A DNA stretch of 8,905 bases, taken from the NCBI GenBank assembly GCA_014860005.1, contig JACZKP010000119.1:1-8905 (forward strand), read 5' to 3'. The position numbers were made by a program, and so were the translations under genes. Under the pieces are notes generated by a model. It was not told the DNA's origin. It did not search any database and saw only the letters and a program-made list of their open reading frames with translations. This document shows, piece after piece, positions 6,468 through 8,905 of the stretch. The first letter of the stretch is position 1, and the number at the start of each line of letters is the position of its first letter. Source of the DNA: Verrucomicrobiota bacterium. GTDB taxonomy: Bacteria > Verrucomicrobiota > Verrucomicrobiae > Limisphaerales > UBA11358.

Positions 6468-7475
6468 TTAGCCCGCAGCCGAGGCGAACTGAAGGACAGC
6501 AGTGTCGTGCAATCCATTGCAGAATCTCGCCGGTATCCGAGATTTTCCCGCGGCGGCGCCAAGCAATGCGCCGACCACCGCGCCGCGATGGCAATTGTCT
6601 CCGCCGACGTTGGCATTGGCGATGACGCCCGCTTCGAAGTTGTCCGCATATTTCCAGGCCAGATAAAGCGAGGCAGGAAAGGCGTCCTCGATGTAGCAAG
6701 CCGGACTGACCCGCTGACCGATGACGACTTCATCTGGCTCGCGTGACCACTGCTCAGCTTTGCGCTCGGAGAACCAGTCGCTGCCGTGCTCAAAGATCGC
6801 TTCCCGCAACTCGCCCCCGGCGAGCACGGTGACAAGCATTCGGACGAGGGCATCGGCAGCTTTCAACAATTCCGGATCTCGATGCGTGAGTTGAACGTGC
6901 TCGCGCACGGCTTCCCGGGCCGCACTGAGATCGCCGACGAGAAAGGCGCAGAGCACGCCGACGTGGGCGAGTCCGCCAATGTGAAGGTCGTTGCCGCCGC
7001 ACTTGCGCGGGTGCGTGCCGCGGGCGTAGGCTGTGAAGAATTTCCGGTGACACTCCTCGACGTAGGTATCGCGGTGGCGGCCCGGGGTGAGCATGAAGTC
7101 GAGATACCGCTGCAGGTAATCATCCGCGTCATGGCGGCCGCGAGCAATGAGAGATTCGATGAGCACCCGGCCGAGCTGGAGATTCAGCGTGTTCTCGCCC
7201 GCACGCAGAAACTGGTGATAGTGAATGCTGCGCTGCCCCCAGTATTGCGCCTGCTCGTGCAGGATGTCGCCGCGTTCATTCAGCGGCGTGTAGGCCGAGC
7301 GCCAGAGAATGCTGTCCGGATGTGGATTTCGCGGGGACAGGTAATCGCGCACAACGCCGTAGTCGCGGTGCAGCGCGGCGCGGTCGTAATACCAATGCAC
7401 CGGCATCGCCAGGGCGTCGCCGATGAAGGCGCCCCAGATGGCGCCCGCACGTTTCTCATCAGTCGCGCGATTCAT
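6468..7475 (-). CDS. ADP-ribosylglycohydrolase (DraG/ARH fold) family protein with altered metal motif
   Basis: The product is 335 residues from ATG at 7475, which overlaps the preceding stop as ATGA. The fold signatures are an N-terminal GAFIGDALAMPVHWYY at about 15-30 and a C-terminal NANVGGDNCHRGAVVGALLGAAAG at about 287-310, followed by SRIPARF. Canonical members remove ADP-ribose from proteins or small molecules using two Mg2+ held by a TDDT motif and a GGDxDT motif. Here the first is replaced by G-E-N-T at 93-96 and the second by G-G-D-N-C-H at 291-296, so several Asp ligands are Glu, Asn, Cys or His. The fold is clearly kept, but classic hydrolase activity cannot be assumed; a different metal or substrate, or loss of catalysis, is possible. 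The protein looks cytosolic. It sits between a renalase-like oxidoreductase and the M29 homologue, 44 bases before the latter. Confidence 0.8.
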   Translation of the reverse strand: MNRATDEKRAGAIWGAFIGDALAMPVHWYYDRAALHRDYGVVRDYLSPRNPHPDSILWRSAYTPLNERGDILHEQAQYWGQRSIHYHQFLRAGENTLNLQLGRVLIESLIARGRHDADDYLQRYLDFMLTPGRHRDTYVEECHRKFFTAYARGTHPRKCGGNDLHIGGLAHVGVLCAFLVGDLSAAREAVREHVQLTHRDPELLKAADALVRMLVTVLAGGELREAIFEHGSDWFSERKAEQWSREPDEVVIGQRVSPACYIEDAFPASLYLAWKYADNFEAGVIANANVGGDNCHRGAVVGALLGAAAGKSRIPARFCNGLHDTAVLQFASAAG

Positions 7476-8500
7476 GATGGCAGAGTTCCACTCAACAATT
7501 CAGCCAGCGCGGCACCCGCGGCCAAGCCCGAGAGCGCCGCGCCTTCCACGCGTGGGCCGCCGAAGGCATCGCCAGCGAAGACCAGCGGCGCGCGTTCACG
7601 CAACACCACGCAGCGCTCCGGATGGGTGCGCAGCGGCAGGCTGTAACGCCAGCGATGCAGTTGCGTTTGCACCGGCACGCTCCCCAACCACGGCGCCGCT
7701 ACTGCCAGTAGCGCGGCCGTCACTTCGGCTTCTGGCGTTGCCCAATGCGCCTGACTGAATTGCGGCCCTGCGTGGATGGTAATTGCCGCTCCCAGTCCAA
7801 GAGACACGCCCTTGCGCTGGTTGTCCGCCATCCAGGAAATCGGTTCGCCGGCAAACCAGAGTCCGCCTGGCTCCGGGATGAGGCTCGCCCCGGCGAGTTG
7901 CGCCAGCACTGCCAGGCATGGCGCATAGTTGATTTGCTCCAGGTCGCCGCGTATCTGCTCCGGCAAAGGCACGTCTCCGGCGGCGAGCAACTGCAGGCTT
8001 TGCGGCATCGGCGGGGTGAGTAGCAGCGCGCAACCCGAGAGGCGTTCTCCGGCCTCTGTCTTCACGACCCAGCTTGTTCCCTCGGTTTGCACGCAGGTCA
8101 CTCTGGCATTGAGGCGAACGTCGAGTCCCTGGGCGAGATGTTTCGAAATCGCCGTCATTCCCGTGACGCCGCAGAACCGGGTTTCGCCCTCGCGCTTGAA
8201 GGTGCCGTCGGCCATTACAAAACCAGTGGCCCATGGCCGCACGATGCCCGCCGCCTGCCACGCTTCGACCCGCAAACGGAATTGGGGGTCGCGCGCGGTG
8301 AAAAACTGCGCCCCGTGGTCGAACACGCCCGAGTCGGTGCGCCGGGTGGCCAATCGCCCGCCAACGCCGCGCCCTTTGTCCAACACCAACACGCGTGTTC
8401 CGCTTGCCTGCACCGTGCGGGCCGCGATCAGTCCGCTGACGCCGGCGCCAATCACGATGGCATCCGCGTGTGAGTCTGGTGTCATGATAACTTGAGTCAT
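7472..8500 (-). CDS. Renalase-like FAD-dependent oxidoreductase
   Basis: The product is 342 residues from ATG at 8500, chosen over GTG 8545 because the extra N-terminal residues are arginine-rich and unlike the family. An AAAGG lies about 10 bases upstream. ATG 8485 is a shorter alternative. The Rossmann FAD motif is GAGVSG at 18-23, followed by the dinucleotide-binding acid D41 and DKGRGVGGRLATRR at 41-54. DHGAQFFTARDPQF at 61-74, ISWMADNQRK at 221-230, HRWRYSLP at 282-289 and the C-terminal FAGDAFGGPRVEGAALSG at 308-325 match bacterial renalase element by element. Characterised bacterial renalases oxidise off-pathway dihydro-NAD(P) isomers and reduce O2, a metabolite-repair role. That activity is inferred here from similarity. 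It is the first gene of the operon, with ATGA overlap to the DraG-like gene, so the two are probably translated together. Confidence 0.85.
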   Translation of the reverse strand: MTQVIMTPDSHADAIVIGAGVSGLIAARTVQASGTRVLVLDKGRGVGGRLATRRTDSGVFDHGAQFFTARDPQFRLRVEAWQAAGIVRPWATGFVMADGTFKREGETRFCGVTGMTAISKHLAQGLDVRLNARVTCVQTEGTSWVVKTEAGERLSGCALLLTPPMPQSLQLLAAGDVPLPEQIRGDLEQINYAPCLAVLAQLAGASLIPEPGGLWFAGEPISWMADNQRKGVSLGLGAAITIHAGPQFSQAHWATPEAEVTAALLAVAAPWLGSVPVQTQLHRWRYSLPLRTHPERCVVLRERAPLVFAGDAFGGPRVEGAALSGLAAGAALAELLSGTLPS

Positions 8501-8545
8501 ACCGCAACGGCCTTTGCGCCGCGCCACCTGCGTACGAGCACGCAC

Positions 8546-8563
8546 GCGCCATAATACTGGCGC
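8546..8563. promoter_or_regulatory. Perfect 6-bp inverted repeat over the possible -10 box
   Basis: GCGCCA (8546-8551) and TGGCGC (8558-8563) form exact inverted arms around TAATAC. The repeat covers the candidate -10 box, a typical place for a repressor site, though a transcribed hairpin is equally possible. No regulator gene is present in the window. Confidence 0.3.
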
Positions 8564-8582
8564 TTGCTCCAGGCACGGTCAA
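8551..8582 (-). promoter_or_regulatory. Possible sigma70-type promoter of the operon
   Basis: On the minus strand TTGACC (8582-8577) resembles a -35 box and TATTAT (8556-8551) a -10 box, each 5 of 6 to consensus. The spacer is 20 bases, longer than the usual 16-18, so the match is weak. Its position, about 45-50 bases before the ATG at 8500, is suitable for the first gene of the operon. Confidence 0.3.
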
Positions 8583-8759
8583 TTAGAGCGATGCAGATTT
8601 TCACTTATCTCCTAATTTGGAAAGCCATACGATAGTGTCATGCATGCTTTGACGATCTCGTTGCAGGCCTTCGTGGCCGCGTCGGTTTTCTTCGTCTGGG
8701 TGGTTCGCTATGCCAACATCATCCAGGAATTCAAGCAGTATGGGCTACCCGACTGGCTG

Positions 8760-8862
8760 AGTGCCGGGCGCATCTTGACACTGCCCCCGAGAATGTGGTT
8801 AAGAAGCGGCTGTGAACGGTTCCTCATCCGGTCGGAAGGAAAAACTCAACCAAAGGAAACGG
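8760..8862 (+). other. Block after the DoxX break, leader of the last gene
   Basis: This stretch begins where DoxX similarity ends and runs to the start codon of the final partial gene. It carries no recognisable coding sequence; other frames have several stops. It contains candidate promoter elements and a ribosome binding site (listed separately). An abrupt gene break on one side and a functional-looking leader on the other suggest the edge of an inserted or duplicated segment. No terminal inverted repeats or duplicated target site can be recognised from one side alone. Confidence 0.35.
8775..8803 (+). promoter_or_regulatory. Possible promoter of the last gene
   Basis: TTGACA (8775-8780) is an exact -35 consensus. 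At 17 bases spacing lies GTTAAG (8798-8803), only 3 of 6 to the -10 consensus. Location about 60 bases before the ATG at 8863 is reasonable. The weak -10 keeps confidence low. Confidence 0.3.
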
Positions 8863-8905
8863 ATGAACCCTGAGCCTGAGCGGCCGCGCACGTTGCGGGA
8901 GATCG
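8863..8905 (+). CDS. Start of an unidentified gene, cut by the window end
   Basis: Fourteen codons (MNPEPERPRTLREI) are visible. The start is supported by AAAGGA at 8852-8857, five bases upstream, the best ribosome binding site in the window. The residues are too few and too charged to assign a family. The frame overlaps the tail of the truncated DoxX-like frame in another phase. Confidence 0.5.
   Translation, partial: MNPEPERPRTLREI

Larger units (their letters stand above)
8501..8639. promoter_or_regulatory. Divergent intergenic region
   Basis: These 139 bases separate the start of the minus-strand operon from the plus-strand DoxX-like gene, so they should hold both promoters. The half near the operon is GC-rich; the half near the DoxX gene (about 8581-8635) is clearly more AT-rich. 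Possible minus-strand promoter elements and a palindrome are listed separately. No convincing plus-strand promoter was found: TACGAT at 8628-8633 is only 6 bases from the start and lacks a good -35. The DoxX-like gene also has no clear ribosome binding site. Confidence 0.5.
8640..8873 (+). pseudogene. DoxX-like membrane protein, 5' fragment only
   Basis: The frame has 77 codons from ATG 8640. Residues 1 to about 40 resemble the start of small DoxX-like four-helix membrane proteins: a first hydrophobic helix (LQAFVAASVFFVWVV) followed by RYANIIQEFKQYGLPDWL. Family members continue from this point with a charged turn and three more helices, over 100 residues in all. Here similarity stops at about base 8759, and the rest is a charged, arginine-rich tail that reads through the leader of the next gene to TGA at 8871-8873, overlapping that gene's start. 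The gene looks truncated by rearrangement or insertion at about 8760; a frameshift alone would leave the missing helices in another frame, and I do not see them. No strong ribosome binding site is present. A four-helix DoxX protein cannot be made from this fragment. Confidence 0.6.

Noticed and set aside
6786..7646. 286-codon plus-strand open frame
   Set aside because: Antisense to the DraG-like and FAD genes, both of which carry clear family motifs.
8581..8617. AATTAG ... CTAATT inverted repeat near the DoxX start
   Set aside because: Only six AT-rich bases per arm with a 25-base spacer; expected by chance.
1..8905. CRISPR array, tRNA, rRNA, transposase or integrase
   Set aside because: No regularly spaced repeats, no cloverleaf or rRNA-like stretches, and no recombinase motifs were seen.

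Overview
The window is high-GC bacterial DNA (about 60% by eye). One gene pair points to a lineage. A free-standing OvoA C-terminal-type methyltransferase sits beside a divergent ADP-ribosylglycohydrolase-like gene with a GGDNCH motif. From family memory I associate both with Verrucomicrobiota or relatives. The assignment is inferred and was not tested by a search.

Layout. (1) Bases 1-130 hold no recognisable gene and abut the broken 5' end of a plus-strand PEP/pyruvate-dikinase-like gene (about 131-2303). That gene has an N-terminal ATP-grasp domain, a helical middle and a C-terminal swivelling phosphohistidine domain. It lacks the extreme N-terminus and carries a one-base frameshift near 1890, so it is decayed or contains sequence errors. 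(2) Bases 2261-8500 hold six minus-strand genes that look like one operon, read from 8500 down to 2261. In order they are a renalase-like FAD oxidoreductase, a DraG/ADP-ribosylglycohydrolase-like protein, an M29-type aminopeptidase-like metalloprotein, an OvoA_C-type (4-mercaptohistidine N1-) methyltransferase, an NhaC-family Na+/H+ antiporter and an isoprenylcysteine-carboxyl-methyltransferase-like membrane protein. Three junctions are 4-base stop/start overlaps (ATGA or GTGA). A fourth would be one too if a single G were restored at the end of the antiporter gene. The only gap is 44 bases. (3) Bases 8501-8639 are a divergent intergenic region with a 6-bp palindrome over a possible -10 element. 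(4) From 8640 a plus-strand DoxX-like gene starts and loses its similarity after about 40 codons. A block of about 100 bases follows, with a possible promoter and a good ribosome binding site, leading to the first 14 codons of an unidentified gene that runs off the end.

How the genes may work together. Tight coupling suggests one regulated unit. The first pair (renalase-like and DraG-like) both belong to families that handle NAD-derived metabolites. The methyltransferase belongs to the family that finishes ovothiol, a redox-active thiolhistidine. M29-type peptidase, antiporter and membrane methyltransferase follow. A redox or metabolite-repair theme is the most economical reading, but it is inference. 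The OvoA sulfoxide-synthase half and the OvoB lyase are not in this window, and the DraG-like protein lacks the usual metal-binding acids. No tRNA, rRNA, CRISPR array, transposase or integrase was seen.
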